Below, in pieces: positions 35,642 through 43,868 of a DNA stretch of 64,000 nt. Every line of letters begins with the position of its first letter. The stretch's first letter is position 1. The stretch comes from Gimesia chilikensis. GTDB taxonomy: Bacteria; Planctomycetota; Planctomycetia; Planctomycetales; Planctomycetaceae. Made by a program: the position numbers and the translations under genes. The stretch is taken from positions 1 to 64,000 of the forward strand of contig NZ_VTSR01000017.1 of the NCBI RefSeq assembly GCF_008329715.1. The letters run 5' to 3'. The notes under the pieces were generated by a model that saw only the letters and a program-made list of their open reading frames with translations, had not been told where the DNA came from and did not search any database.

Positions 35642-36694
35642 ATGATGACTCGACTCTTGCTGACTAGTATTACTCTATTGGTAATTGGTCCAACATCACT
35701 GACAGCAAAGGATCTAGTTGTTCTGATGGACGGTACATGGAACAACTCGATTGACTATGGTGGTCGTCGTGAAAGTCTTAAATTCAAGTCTCTTTTCAGT
35801 TCGGGTGAGCCACTTCTCATCACCGAAAAATCGAAACTTGTGACCCCTTTGCCGCCTCAGGCGACAAATATCGCTCGAATGTATATGCTCTTGGATAACG
35901 ATGCCGAACAAAAGGTGGCTTACATTCGTGGCATTGGCTCCGGGGAAGGAGATAAATTCCGGGGCGGAGCGTTAGGCAAAGGAGCAGAGGAACGTGTGAA
36001 AGCAGCCCTTAAGTTCATTGAGGACAACTGGCAAAGGGGCGACGAAATTTGTATTTTCGGATTCAGCCGTGGTGCAGCCACCGCCCGACAATTGGCCCGT
36101 AGATCGGAACTCAACGGAAAGAAGATCCGATTCATGGGCCTCTTTGACACCGTGGCCGCCTTCGGAATGCCCCAGACAAGACTCTCTCTCAGCGATGGAG
36201 TACGCAAGCAGTTCGAGGATTTTCACAATAAGCTCGCCATTCCTAATGACGTTGGATCTGTAGTGCATCTGGTGGCACTTGACGAGAAACGAATGACGTT
36301 TCTGCCAACGCTTATTCTGCCAGACCTGAACCATAACAATCCCCGCCGCAAGGAAATCTGGTTTAGCGGTAATCACGGAGATATTGGCGGTGGCTGGGAT
36401 GACGAGCCGAACGCTACCTACCGAAGACGACAAATCGCCCTACGTTACATGCTAAAACAGGGCCATGGCCTTGATCTACCAAGAAATTGGCGAGACCACG
36501 CTGACGTTCGGGTCGATCCGACTTGGCAGAATCTCGGAGTGAACCATGCTTACAAAAAGTGGACTTTTCTAGAAGGATATGGCGGTGAACAGAAGCGGGA
36601 GAATTTGGGAGACACATCCCACCCCAACTTTGCCGTGCCCTACCGCCCACCTCTCAACTCGATCTTCGTGCATGAGTCTATTAGACAGAAATAG
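35642..36694 (+). CDS. Exported DUF2235 (Tle1-like) hydrolase
   Basis: 350 residues from ATG at 35642 (GAGAGG upstream). Residues 1-23 form a signal peptide (LLLTSITLLVIGPTSLTA). The mature protein starts KDLVVLMDGTWNN, the DUF2235 entry motif. GFSRGAATA carries nucleophile Ser142, LFDTVAAFG carries Asp169 and GNHGDIGGGW carries His245: a full alpha/beta-hydrolase triad. DUF2235 includes T6SS phospholipase effectors (Tle1). Here there are no VgrG, PAAR or immunity genes, and a classical signal peptide is present, so a secreted lipase or esterase is more likely than a T6SS toxin. Confidence 0.85.
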   Translation: MMTRLLLTSITLLVIGPTSLTAKDLVVLMDGTWNNSIDYGGRRESLKFKSLFSSGEPLLITEKSKLVTPLPPQATNIARMYMLLDNDAEQKVAYIRGIGSGEGDKFRGGALGKGAEERVKAALKFIEDNWQRGDEICIFGFSRGAATARQLARRSELNGKKIRFMGLFDTVAAFGMPQTRLSLSDGVRKQFEDFHNKLAIPNDVGSVVHLVALDEKRMTFLPTLILPDLNHNNPRRKEIWFSGNHGDIGGGWDDEPNATYRRRQIALRYMLKQGHGLDLPRNWRDHADVRVDPTWQNLGVNHAYKKWTFLEGYGGEQKRENLGDTSHPNFAVPYRPPLNSIFVHESIRQK

Positions 36695-36861
36695 CGGTTG
36701 CTTTTTCAGACTTGCTTGGAGATATTCTGTTCGTGTTAAATACTTTCTACTTGGACTTTCCTCACATTGTGCAATGGAGCAGTTCCCCCCGCTTAATGCG
36801 ACAAAGTCACACCTAATAATATGGTAACAATTCGTCTTTGTGCATCCTCAAACATGAGAGT

Positions 36862-36899
36862 AGTAGATCCCCACGAACTCAATATTGTGGGGATCTACT
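36862..36899 (+). terminator. Long perfect hairpin after the DUF2235 gene
   Basis: AGTAGATCCCCAC (36862-36874) and GTGGGGATCTACT (36887-36899) form a perfect 13-base stem with a 12-base loop. No T-run follows on either side, so it is either a weak terminator or a recombination or protein-binding dyad. It stands between DUF2235 and the decayed solenoid gene that converges on it. Confidence 0.5.
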
Positions 36900-36954
36900 G
36901 TCTCATGAACAATATTGTTTTGACGGCATTGCCGTGCAAATGGCAGGCGACTAA

Positions 36955-37570
36955 TTAACATGTTTCATGGAGATCGTCACTCGACGCTGCACTATTCTCG
37001 CTTGCATGTATCGATATCCTTCTGGATCGAAGAGACAATAGAATCCATTTGAATTGAAATGAATAAAATTCCAGAAGAGGATTAATTCCTGCGCGTAGTC
37101 CACTTCCACAGGCGCCCGTTAAAAGGGGATATTCAGTAAAAGTGACGATTCCACAGGACTTAATTTTCTTGACCAGTTGATCCGAATCGAAGTTTTCCTG
37201 TAACTCCTTAAACGGTACATCACGGACTGCCGCTGCCACCGAATCACCGTGCGCCGTGTATTCGCCTCGTCTGGCGATATAGCAGCGGCTCCCATCGCCA
37301 CGACCATTGAAGTAGGCAGCGCGAAATACTTCGCAGCCATCGATTACTCGCGGCGCAGAGACACGCTGCATGGTTGATCCGTCAATGAATTCTAGATAGA
37401 TCGATTACCCCTTATGGAGTTGATTTGGCGTCGTCAGACTCCCCATGCATAGAGATCTACCTGCGGACAATGTCACACCCTTCGGCAACAACTTCAGGCT
37501 TCTCAGGTCTAAAGATCCTTCAGCAAATAATGTCATACCCTCTAATTTTGCATCCGGGTATTATTGTTTT
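36955..37570 (-). pseudogene. Remnant of a beta-solenoid protein with AHG tail domain
   Basis: On the minus strand the frame reads EGSLDLRSLKLLPKGVTLSAG..., the repeating 'LPxGVxLSAGGxLxLxxL' unit of leucine-rich solenoid proteins often found in phages and mobile elements. An in-frame TAA (near 37412) then interrupts, and the frame resumes GCEVFRAAYFNG ... EYTAHGDSVAAAVRDVPFK ... LLTGACGSGLRAGI, the matching C-terminal domain with the AHG-x-S/T-AxxD-FK pattern. Only about two repeats remain and the N-terminus is lost. Confidence 0.55.
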
Positions 37571-38003
37571 ACGATCTGATACAGTTCTTGAATCGTGATC
37601 ATTGTCTAACCTTTCCAAAAATGTTGTCCGGAAACAACCTTTGCCCCGGTAATTGTTAGGTACATCGTTTTTATTGTAAGCTGTTGATTAATCAGTACGA
37701 AAATCAGAGTGCAGATCTTTTCACCAAGGCGAACACTGACAAACCTAATGGGAATAAAACAACTCTTTTCTAGCTTGAGTGAGGAGCATAGATTTCTCTT
37801 TTATACTTGAAGACTTAAACAGCTAAATTCAGACCAAAAATGCGGCATATAAGGTGAGTCCTCTGGCATAACCATCAAGGATTCTGTTTTTGCCTTCTTC
37901 AGCTCGTTGCAGACCAATAGTGTCCGGTCTTCAGCGGGCTGTTTTCGTTTCAGGCTTCGGCTTGTTTCTCTTTTTACTTGTCCGTTACGCAAAGGAGCCA
38001 CAC
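37571..38003. other. Promoter region of the ubiquitin-like locus
   Basis: About 430 bases, no supported gene. It should hold the promoter of the 38004-40439 operon. The frame of the DUF1257 gene extends upstream to 37890, but relatives start at MSHIV, which corresponds to 38004. Confidence 0.4.
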
Positions 38004-38372
38004 GTGTCACACATCGTGCAAATTCAAACCGAGATCCGAGACCCGGCAGCAATACGCACGGCCTGTCAACGCCTGAAACTGCCGCCCCCGGTCCAGGGGG
38101 AATTCCAGCTTTACAACAGCAATGCCTCTGGCTGGGCGATTCAGTTACCCAGGTGGCGCTACCCTGTCGTCTGCGACATCAATACATCCAAACTGGCCTT
38201 TGACAATTTCGAAGGCCGCTGGGGAGACCGCGCTGAGCTTGATCGTTTTCTGCAGGGGTATGCCGTAGAGAAAGCCAAACTGGAAGCCCGTAAGCAGGGA
38301 CACACGATCCGTGAACAACCTCTAGCCGACGGTTCGATCAAGCTCATGGTTCAGGTTGGAGGTGCGGCATGA
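38004..38372 (+). CDS. DUF1257 protein (Ycf35-like)
   Basis: 122 residues from GTG at 38004 with AAAGGAG 6 bases before it. MSHIVQIQTEIRDPAAIRTACQRLKL is the standard DUF1257 start, and the C-terminal half (YAVEKAKLEARKQGHTI) is also typical. Chloroplast homologue Ycf35 and bacterial DUF1257 proteins are of unknown biochemical role but almost always travel with DUF2997 and a Ycf46-like AAA+ ATPase, as here. The stop overlaps the DUF2997 start (ATGA). Confidence 0.85.
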   Translation: MSHIVQIQTEIRDPAAIRTACQRLKLPPPVQGEFQLYNSNASGWAIQLPRWRYPVVCDINTSKLAFDNFEGRWGDRAELDRFLQGYAVEKAKLEARKQGHTIREQPLADGSIKLMVQVGGAA

Positions 38373-38563
38373 ACCAAACCATCGAAATCATCATCACCCC
38401 GGACGGTCAGTCCCGCATCGAAACACAGGGTTTCACTGGCAGCGACTGTCGCACCGCCAGCCGGTTTCTGGAACAGGCCCTTGGCAAAGCAACGTCAGAA
38501 CAGCTCAAACCGGAATTCCATCAGCGTGCTTCGGAAGATGAACACCTGCAGGAAGGCCGTTGA
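38369..38563 (+). CDS. DUF2997 small protein
   Basis: 64 residues. NQTIEIIITPDGQSRIETQGFTGSDC then RFLEQALG is the DUF2997 pattern. It overlaps DUF1257 by 4 bases (ATGA), so translation is coupled. Partner protein of DUF1257; function not known. Confidence 0.85.
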   Translation: MNQTIEIIITPDGQSRIETQGFTGSDCRTASRFLEQALGKATSEQLKPEFHQRASEDEHLQEGR

Positions 38564-38605
38564 ACTGGTTCTTATTTACCGATTCTTTATGACTGGAGAC
38601 CGCTT

Positions 38606-40093
38606 ATGACACTGAAAACAACATTTATCGAATACGTCCGTGCCTGCTTCACCGGTATCTGGATCGAAAGCCACGAACAGCAGGAAGCCCTGGCCGAACT
38701 GGCCCAGCTCTGTCGCGAGGAAGCTTGGCAACTGGCGAACTGGGATATCGATCAGGGACTACAGGGCACTGACGACACGAGTATCGTGGGGAGCACCGAT
38801 CCCCTGTCCGCCATTAAGGCGGTCAACGCGTTTGCCACACCTGACGGTACCGCGGTCCTGGTGCTGCAGAACTTTCATCGGTTCATCCAGTCCGCCGAGA
38901 TCGTGCAGGCCCTGTCGCAGCAGATCCTGACCGGCAAACAGACTCGAACCTTCATCGTGATCCTGGCCCCGGTTGTTTCTCTACCCGCAGAATTGGAAAA
39001 ACTGTTCGTGGTGCTCGAACATGCCCTTCCGGACCGGGAGCAGCTGGCTGAAATCGCCCGGGAGATCGCGACCGAACCGGGCGAACTGCCCGGAGACCAA
39101 GAACTGGAGTCCGTCCTGGATGCCGCCAGTGGGCTCAGCCGGTTCGAAGCGGAAGGGGCCTTTTCTCTTTCCCTGGTACGGGAGGGACGGATCAGTCCCG
39201 CAGCGATCTGGGAACTCAAAACCCAGACGCTGAAGAAATCAGGACTGCTGACACTGCACCGAGGCGAGGAACGATTTGACAGCCTGGGTGGCCTGGAATC
39301 ACTCAAGGAATTCACTCGCTCTGCACTACTCTCGCCACAACGCCAAAACCAGCACTTGAGGCCGCGAGGCGTGTTATTGCTTTCGCCTCCCGGCTGTGGG
39401 AAATCCGCCTTCTGCAAAAGCCTGGGAAAAGAAGTTGGCCGCCCGGTGCTGATCCTCGATATAGGAGCACTCTTGGGTTCCTTGGTGGGGGAATCAGAGA
39501 AACGGACACGTCAGGCGCTGCAGATCGTCGATGCCATGGCCCCCTGTGTCTTGATGATCGATGAAATCGAAAAAGCATTTGCCGGTGCCGGTAACTCGGG
39601 GCAGACCGACAGCGGCGTTTCGTCCCGCCTGTTTGGCCAGTTTCTAACCTGGCTGAATGACCACTCTTCAGATGTGTTTGTGGTAGCCACCAGCAACGAC
39701 ATCTCGAAGTTGCCCCCCGAATTCGGTCGTTCGGAACGCTTCGATGGTCTCTTCTTTGTGGACCTGCCAGGACGGGAACAGAAAGACCGGATCTGGTCGC
39801 AGTACATACAATTGTTTGGCCTCGATCCGGAGCAGCCCCGTCCGGACGATACCGACTGGACCGGAGCAGAGATCCGCAGTTGCTGCCGGCTGGCAGGTCT
39901 GCTACAGATTACCCTGGTCCAAGCCCAGCAGAATGTGGTTCCAGTCGCGGTCACGGCTGCGGAATCCATCCACCGACTGCGTGAATGGGCCAGCGGCCGC
40001 TGTCTGGATGCCGATCGTCCGGGTATTTATCATGCACAGGATCAGAGAAAACCGTCCCGCCGGAACCTCAAACACCTGGCTTCTGTCAACTGA
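38606..40093 (+). CDS. Ycf46-like AAA+ ATPase
   Basis: 495 residues. The N-terminal ~215 residues are the Ycf46-type domain (FIEYVRACFTGIWIES, VLQNFHRFIQS). The AAA+ core has Walker A PPGCGKSA (261-268), Walker B VLMIDEIE (315-322), sensor-1 ATSND (361-365) and arginine residues in GRSERFD (375-380). Such ATPases remodel or unfold protein partners. Third gene of the DUF1257-DUF2997-ATPase module, upstream of a ubiquitin-like conjugation set, so it may act on conjugated proteins (inference). Confidence 0.88.
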   Translation: MTLKTTFIEYVRACFTGIWIESHEQQEALAELAQLCREEAWQLANWDIDQGLQGTDDTSIVGSTDPLSAIKAVNAFATPDGTAVLVLQNFHRFIQSAEIVQALSQQILTGKQTRTFIVILAPVVSLPAELEKLFVVLEHALPDREQLAEIAREIATEPGELPGDQELESVLDAASGLSRFEAEGAFSLSLVREGRISPAAIWELKTQTLKKSGLLTLHRGEERFDSLGGLESLKEFTRSALLSPQRQNQHLRPRGVLLLSPPGCGKSAFCKSLGKEVGRPVLILDIGALLGSLVGESEKRTRQALQIVDAMAPCVLMIDEIEKAFAGAGNSGQTDSGVSSRLFGQFLTWLNDHSSDVFVVATSNDISKLPPEFGRSERFDGLFFVDLPGREQKDRIWSQYIQLFGLDPEQPRPDDTDWTGAEIRSCCRLAGLLQITLVQAQQNVVPVAVTAAESIHRLREWASGRCLDADRPGIYHAQDQRKPSRRNLKHLASVN

Positions 40094-40118
40094 CTCGTAT
40101 GTCCCGGAAAGGAGCAAC

Positions 40119-40439
40119 ATGCTGATACAAGCAGATATTACGCTCATCATCGCGGCCCTGCAGTTCTGGGCAGAAGAAATGGATCCTGAGGACGAACAGT
40201 GTTTGAGGATCTATGCTGAGACTCCACACTCTGAGCAAATCTGGACGCCAGCGGAAATCCAGCAACTGAGATCGCGTCTGAAAACGGCCCACCTCAAGTA
40301 CGTTGTTTCCAACGAATCGAGAACCGCGTTGCAAGACAGGGAATTACACTCCACATCCCAGGAAGCTTTCGAGACCTGTAACAATCCTACCGATCTGGTC
40401 GGCACACTGCTGTTGCCAGAGGCCCCGCCCGAGATCTGA
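40119..40439 (+). CDS. Small protein of the Ycf46 module, function unknown
   Basis: 106 residues from ATG at 40119 with AAAGGAG 6-7 bases upstream. Helical (ITLIIAALQFWAEEM; EIQQLRSRLKTAHLKYVV). The same frame is open for 375 bases upstream inside the ATPase gene, but the ribosome-binding site decides the start. Its stop abuts the stop of the opposing XRE gene with no gap. Confidence 0.7.
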   Translation: MLIQADITLIIAALQFWAEEMDPEDEQCLRIYAETPHSEQIWTPAEIQQLRSRLKTAHLKYVVSNESRTALQDRELHSTSQEAFETCNNPTDLVGTLLLPEAPPEI

Positions 40440-40661
40440 TCAGACCCCTTCCATCAGCTCAGCCACGCTGATTCCCAGCGTAGCGGCAATCCGCTCAATG
40501 TTCCGCAGGGCGACATTCCGTTCGCCCCGTTCAATCCCGCCTACATAGGTCCGGTCCAGCTCGCAGGCGTAGGCAAAATTCTCCTGGGAATAGCCCTGTT
40601 CCTTGCGGAGTTCCCGCACCCGTTCGCCGAATCGCTTCAAAATGTCTTTGCGTTTTGCCAT
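40440..40661 (-). CDS. XRE-family helix-turn-helix regulator
   Basis: 73 residues from ATG at 40661 ([20 protein letters not shown]). The HTH_3 fold is clear: [42 protein letters not shown]. It is convergent with the gene ending at 40439 and divergent from the one starting at 40786, placing it at the centre of the locus. It is the obvious candidate for repressor of the downstream genes through the 40662-40785 gap, where both promoters must lie. Confidence 0.9.
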   Translation of the reverse strand: MAKRKDILKRFGERVRELRKEQGYSQENFAYACELDRTYVGGIERGERNVALRNIERIAATLGISVAELMEGV

Positions 40662-40785
40662 GCAGACATTTAACACTTGACAGCGACGATGAAACCACGG
40701 ACTATAAGTATCATGTGAATGGTCCACAAATGACTATGACAGCTGCGTTTTGGATACAGAACTGCAGCCCAGACAGGAGACAAAT

Positions 40786-41184
40786 ATGGAAAAAGTCACT
40801 CTCAGTGCGATCATTTTCCTGGTGATTCTGATCGCCATACTGTTTATTGCCCCCGAGGACGAGCAAGGCGTCGGTCCCCAGGGGAGTTCCGTTGAGATCA
40901 AACGCCACGCTTCTGACCTGCTGAACGTGCACGATGTGAAAATTACTCCCGAAGGGGTACTGCAGATGTCCTACCTTGATGATACAGGCTTTCTGACCTC
41001 GCATCACTTCATCAACCTCAAGTCCGGTAACGTGATTCTCGTCGAAGACGAAGAATTCACACCAGAGCGGGTTATGCTGACTGACACCTTGCATGGGGGC
41101 CTGAAAGTCACGGTGGCCAAGTCATTGAACCTGAACCTACCCCCGACCACAGCCAAAACCCCGCTCAGCCCTCCCCCACGCTGA
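40786..41184 (+). CDS. Single-pass membrane protein, function unknown
   Basis: 132 residues from ATG at 40786 (CAGGAGA 7 bases upstream). One N-terminal membrane helix (LSAIIFLVILIAILFIA), then a small beta-rich domain (DVKITPEGVLQMSYLDD). Proline-rich tail. Divergent from the XRE gene and followed by a terminator at 41222-41257. Confidence 0.65.
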   Translation: MEKVTLSAIIFLVILIAILFIAPEDEQGVGPQGSSVEIKRHASDLLNVHDVKITPEGVLQMSYLDDTGFLTSHHFINLKSGNVILVEDEEFTPERVMLTDTLHGGLKVTVAKSLNLNLPPTTAKTPLSPPPR

Positions 41185-41221
41185 CATCCGATTATTTAAA
41201 GACAATCTGCTTCTCGTGTTG

Positions 41222-41257
41222 ATGCCGTTCAGTCCTTTGGAGCTGGGCGGCATTTTT
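41222..41257 (+). terminator. Intrinsic terminator
   Basis: ATGCCGTTCAG and CTGGGCGGCAT pair over 11 positions (two G-U) with a 10-base loop, followed directly by TTTTT. It separates the membrane-protein gene from the next transcription unit. Confidence 0.75.
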
Positions 41258-41285
41258 CATTTCCCACTTTCAAAAAAGGAGCGTT

Positions 41286-42236
41286 ATGAATCAATCCATT
41301 CTCGATGAACCACAGCCTGCCGCCTCCATCCGCGGTCCTGCCGAGCGACTGCGAACATCGATGGCGGCCGCCCGACTCAGCTTCACCTGGCTGGGCGTCC
41401 GCAAGTCCCTCACTGCTGTCCAGAAAAACCGGGCCGCCGATTCCTTCGGTGCCGAGGGAAAATTCCTCTCGGCCGGGAAAAAGCTGCTGGATACCACGCA
41501 TCCCGCCTTCAAAGCCGTGACCGCGGTCCGGGGACGGGCGGTCGCTTTCTGGAAAGGAGTTTCGCTGCCCTATCCCGAAGCGGGTATTCGCCTGATCCGG
41601 CAGTCAGAGATCACCGACTTTGATCAGCGGATGAGCGAGTTCCAGGTAGAACTGGAAACCGCGGTACGCGAACTGGATCGGCATTTCGAAGAGCTCAAGT
41701 CGGCCGCCCGTATTCGCCTGGGGGACCTCTATGATCCCGCCGACTATCCCCACTCCCTGACAGGGCTGTTTGCCATCGAGCATGATTTTCCGGCGGTGGA
41801 GCCACCAAACTATCTCAAACGACTGAACCCGGAAGTCTATGCCCAGGAATGCCAACGAGTACAGCAGCGGTTTGATGAGGCCGTGCAACTGGCCGAACAA
41901 GCCTTCCTGGAAGAACTCGGACGCCTGGTCGAACATCTGACCGAGCGTTTGAGCGGTCAATCGGACGGGAGGCCCAAGGTCTTCCGCGATACCGCGGTTT
42001 CCAACCTGACCGACTTCTTTGAACGGTTTCAGCAGCTCAATGTCCGCTCCAATGATCAGCTCGACGCACTCGTGGAACGGGCGCAGCAAATTGTGAGTGG
42101 TGTTGCTCCGCAGCAGTTGCGGGATAACGGCAATCTGCGGCAAAAGGTCGCCTCGCAGCTCTCGGGAGTCCAGTCTTCCCTGGAAGGACTGCTGCTCGAT
42201 CGCCCCCGCCGTAATATCTTGCGGCGTGCGCAGTGA
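41286..42236 (+). CDS. Helical DUF3150-like protein
   Basis: 316 residues, mostly helix. The segment RLSFTWLGVRKSL ... AFWKGVSLPYPEAGIRLI ... RLGDLYDPADYP resembles DUF3150-type proteins, which in phages and plasmids lie beside MoxR-like ATPases and VWA proteins; I am unsure of the name. No membrane or catalytic motif. An AAAAAAGGAG lies 4-5 bases before the ATG. First gene after the terminator and probably head of the next transcript. Confidence 0.55.
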   Translation: MNQSILDEPQPAASIRGPAERLRTSMAAARLSFTWLGVRKSLTAVQKNRAADSFGAEGKFLSAGKKLLDTTHPAFKAVTAVRGRAVAFWKGVSLPYPEAGIRLIRQSEITDFDQRMSEFQVELETAVRELDRHFEELKSAARIRLGDLYDPADYPHSLTGLFAIEHDFPAVEPPNYLKRLNPEVYAQECQRVQQRFDEAVQLAEQAFLEELGRLVEHLTERLSGQSDGRPKVFRDTAVSNLTDFFERFQQLNVRSNDQLDALVERAQQIVSGVAPQQLRDNGNLRQKVASQLSGVQSSLEGLLLDRPRRNILRRAQ

Positions 42237-42245
42237 GGTGACCAG

Positions 42246-42491
42246 ATGGAGCTCCTGATTACCCCGGAAGCAACCATCCGTTGCCTCTATGACGAAACAC
42301 TGGAACTGACCGCGCTGGGACAACCGCAGATCCAGCGGGGCTCTCATGTGGAACCGACAACAGACGGAAACTGGACGGCCGACCTCAGTCCGGTGAGTGG
42401 TCCCCTGCTGGGGCCGTTTCCCCGGAGATCAGAAGCCCTGGCGGCCGAGGTCGCCTGGCTGGAGCAGCACTGGCTGCTCTCGAACTCTTAA
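42246..42491 (+). CDS. Small protein of planctomycete accessory cassettes
   Basis: 81 residues. MELLITPEATIRCLYDE ... HVEPTTDGNWTADL ... GPFPRRSEALAAEVAWLE: a compact beta-beta-helix protein that I associate with this kind of cassette. GAGGTG precedes the ATG. Follows the DUF3150-like gene by 9 bases. No function known. Confidence 0.7.
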   Translation: MELLITPEATIRCLYDETLELTALGQPQIQRGSHVEPTTDGNWTADLSPVSGPLLGPFPRRSEALAAEVAWLEQHWLLSNS

Positions 42492-42533
42492 ACGGTACTA
42501 CCCTGTTGATTCGGGGTGGTTGTGTAATTTCTC

Positions 42534-42570
42534 ACGACCACCCGAGTGCCGGTGGTCGTATTCTCTTTTT
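42534..42570 (+). terminator. Intrinsic terminator
   Basis: ACGACCACC (42534-42542) and GGTGGTCGT (42551-42559) form a perfect 9-base stem with 8-base loop, then ATTCTCTTTTT. It is only 15 bases before the next ATG, so it may act as an attenuator. Confidence 0.75.
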
Positions 42571-42584
42571 ATGAGGAGTGAACG

Positions 42585-42806
42585 ATGACCCAACAGGACC
42601 TGGACCAGGCGGTGGCCACAGCCACCGGTGAAGATGTGCGTGCCATCCGGCAGCGAGGCTTCAGCCTCGCCAACCCGTTAAAAGTGAACTTTGATCCCGA
42701 GCCGGATCTGCGACCGCCTCAGTCAGTGGACTGGGATGAGCTCAGTCTGCAGCAGAATGTGGCGTTGTTTGCCCAACGCTGTGGCCGAGTGCCGGGGTTG
42801 ATTTAG
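42585..42806 (+). CDS. Small acidic protein, function unknown
   Basis: 73 residues from ATG at 42585 with GAGGAG 7 bases upstream. Helical N-terminus (QQDLDQAVATATGEDV), then DPEPDLRPPQSVDWDEL. No known domain. The excellent binding site and tight spacing support that it is real. Confidence 0.6.
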   Translation: MTQQDLDQAVATATGEDVRAIRQRGFSLANPLKVNFDPEPDLRPPQSVDWDELSLQQNVALFAQRCGRVPGLI

Positions 42807-42809
42807 GTC

Positions 42810-42992
42810 GTGGACAATCATCCTAAAGATACCCGAGAAGCCCAATTACTGGAGCACACTCTCCATTCGATCAGTTTCTGGACTGTGGCCTGTCTGATTG
42901 CCGGCTGTTTTCTGGGCTGGCCTCTCTTGCTAGCTTTGCCCGCCACGCTCTGGGGAATGTGGCAATTCTACTTTCAGACCAACGAAGACTGA
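42810..42992 (+). CDS. Small two-helix membrane protein
   Basis: 60 residues from GTG at 42810. Hydrophobic span ISFWTVACLIAGCFLGWPLLLALPATLWG can form one long or two short membrane helices. The binding site is weak (TTTAGG), so expression may depend on coupling to the gene ending 3 bases before. Confidence 0.45.
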   Translation: MDNHPKDTREAQLLEHTLHSISFWTVACLIAGCFLGWPLLLALPATLWGMWQFYFQTNED

Positions 42993-43031
42993 TCTGGTCA
43001 TTAACCATCTACTATTTGACAGGGAGTGACT

Positions 43032-43313
43032 ATGGTACGAGCCAATCGTCCGCGGTTTTCGCCGGGCATGATTCTAGCCACACGCAACGCGCTGGAGCAG
43101 TTACCACAGCATGAGATGCAGCGCGCCCTGGTCCGCCATCTTGCCGGTGACTGGGGCGACTGCTGTCCCGCGGATGCAGAAGCCAATGATGCCGCTTTAC
43201 TGAGCGGTGATCGACTGCTGTCAGTTTACCACACGGCGGACCAGATCAAGTTCTGGATCATCACCGTGGCAGACCGCTCTGCAACCAACATACTGTTACC
43301 CGAAGACTACTGA
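43032..43313 (+). CDS. Plasmid-type small protein of unknown function
   Basis: 93 residues from ATG at 43032 (AGGGAG 5 bases upstream). RFSPGMILATRNALEQL ... LVRHLAGDWGDCC ... LLSVYHTADQIKFWIITVADRSATNILLPEDY follows a widespread plasmid protein pattern ('GDWG...D...N..AL..G.RL.S.Y.....WIIT.ADRS.T..LLP..Y'). It suggests the locus moved on mobile DNA. Confidence 0.75.
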   Translation: MVRANRPRFSPGMILATRNALEQLPQHEMQRALVRHLAGDWGDCCPADAEANDAALLSGDRLLSVYHTADQIKFWIITVADRSATNILLPEDY

Positions 43314-43316
43314 CCT

Positions 43317-43336
43317 ATTCGCTGACCACAGCGAAT
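43317..43336 (+). other. Tetraloop hairpin before the ubiquitin-like gene
   Basis: ATTCGCTG, loop ACCA, CAGCGAAT: perfect 8-base stem directly after the upstream stop and 31 bases before the ubiquitin-like ATG. No T-run. Possible processing or stabilising hairpin. Confidence 0.6.
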
Positions 43337-43367
43337 GAATTCTTACTCAAACATCCAGGAGAAACGT

Positions 43368-43691
43368 ATGCATATTTTATTCATCAACAATGACGGTTCC
43401 GGTTTTGCAGACCAGATTGAAATCAGTGCCGCCCTGAGTGTGGCGGCACTGTTTCAGCAGCGACTGCCTCATGGACGTCCACAAGACTACCTGATCCGTG
43501 TCAATCGTCAGCCAACGACTGCCAACTACATCCTGCAGGAAGGAGATCGTGTTTCGATCACTCCCACCAAGATTGAGGGGGCGGCACAACAGCCCCTGCT
43601 ACCGCTTGTCTGTTTTCTCTTGTCCCGGTTGAAAGGAGCTCTATGGGAGCCCGACAACGACTCAACAGTCTCTATTTCTACATCATCGTGA
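43368..43691 (+). CDS. Ubiquitin-like beta-grasp protein with C-terminal tail
   Basis: 107 residues from ATG at 43368 with CAGGAGA upstream. Residues 1-72 follow the beta-grasp pattern of bacterial ubiquitin-like/ThiS/MoaD proteins: [17 protein letters not shown], helix [42 protein letters not shown]. Relatives as I recall them end at about this GA, but here 35 more residues follow ([19 protein letters not shown]...), so the conjugation terminus would have to be exposed by cleavage. The JAMM peptidase 1.2 kb downstream is the obvious candidate. The last 49 bases overlap the next gene. It is the substrate that E1 (45584) would adenylate and E2 (43919) would carry. Confidence 0.75.
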   Translation: MHILFINNDGSGFADQIEISAALSVAALFQQRLPHGRPQDYLIRVNRQPTTANYILQEGDRVSITPTKIEGAAQQPLLPLVCFLLSRLKGALWEPDNDSTVSISTSS

Positions 43692-43834
43692 TCGTCTCAG
43701 CGTCGATCGGCGGGGCCACCGAGTCATGGCTTGTCTTCTGGATCAGTGTCGGTGTCATGGCAGCAAGCATGTTGCATGGGGGTGAGATTCGTCCCCACAG
43801 TCGATCCAGCAAGCCGTTGCGCCGACGTCGCTGA
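43643..43834 (+). CDS. Small two-helix membrane protein
   Basis: 63 residues from ATG at 43643 with AAAGGAG 5 bases upstream. [13 protein letters not shown] and [16 protein letters not shown] are two membrane segments; the C-terminus is basic ([10 protein letters not shown]). It overlaps the ubiquitin-like gene by 49 bases in another frame. It may tether the pathway to the membrane, which is speculation. Confidence 0.6.
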   Translation: MGARQRLNSLYFYIIVIVSASIGGATESWLVFWISVGVMAASMLHGGEIRPHSRSSKPLRRRR

Positions 43835-43868
43835 ACGATCAACGTCGTTTCGTATTTTTATTCCTTCA

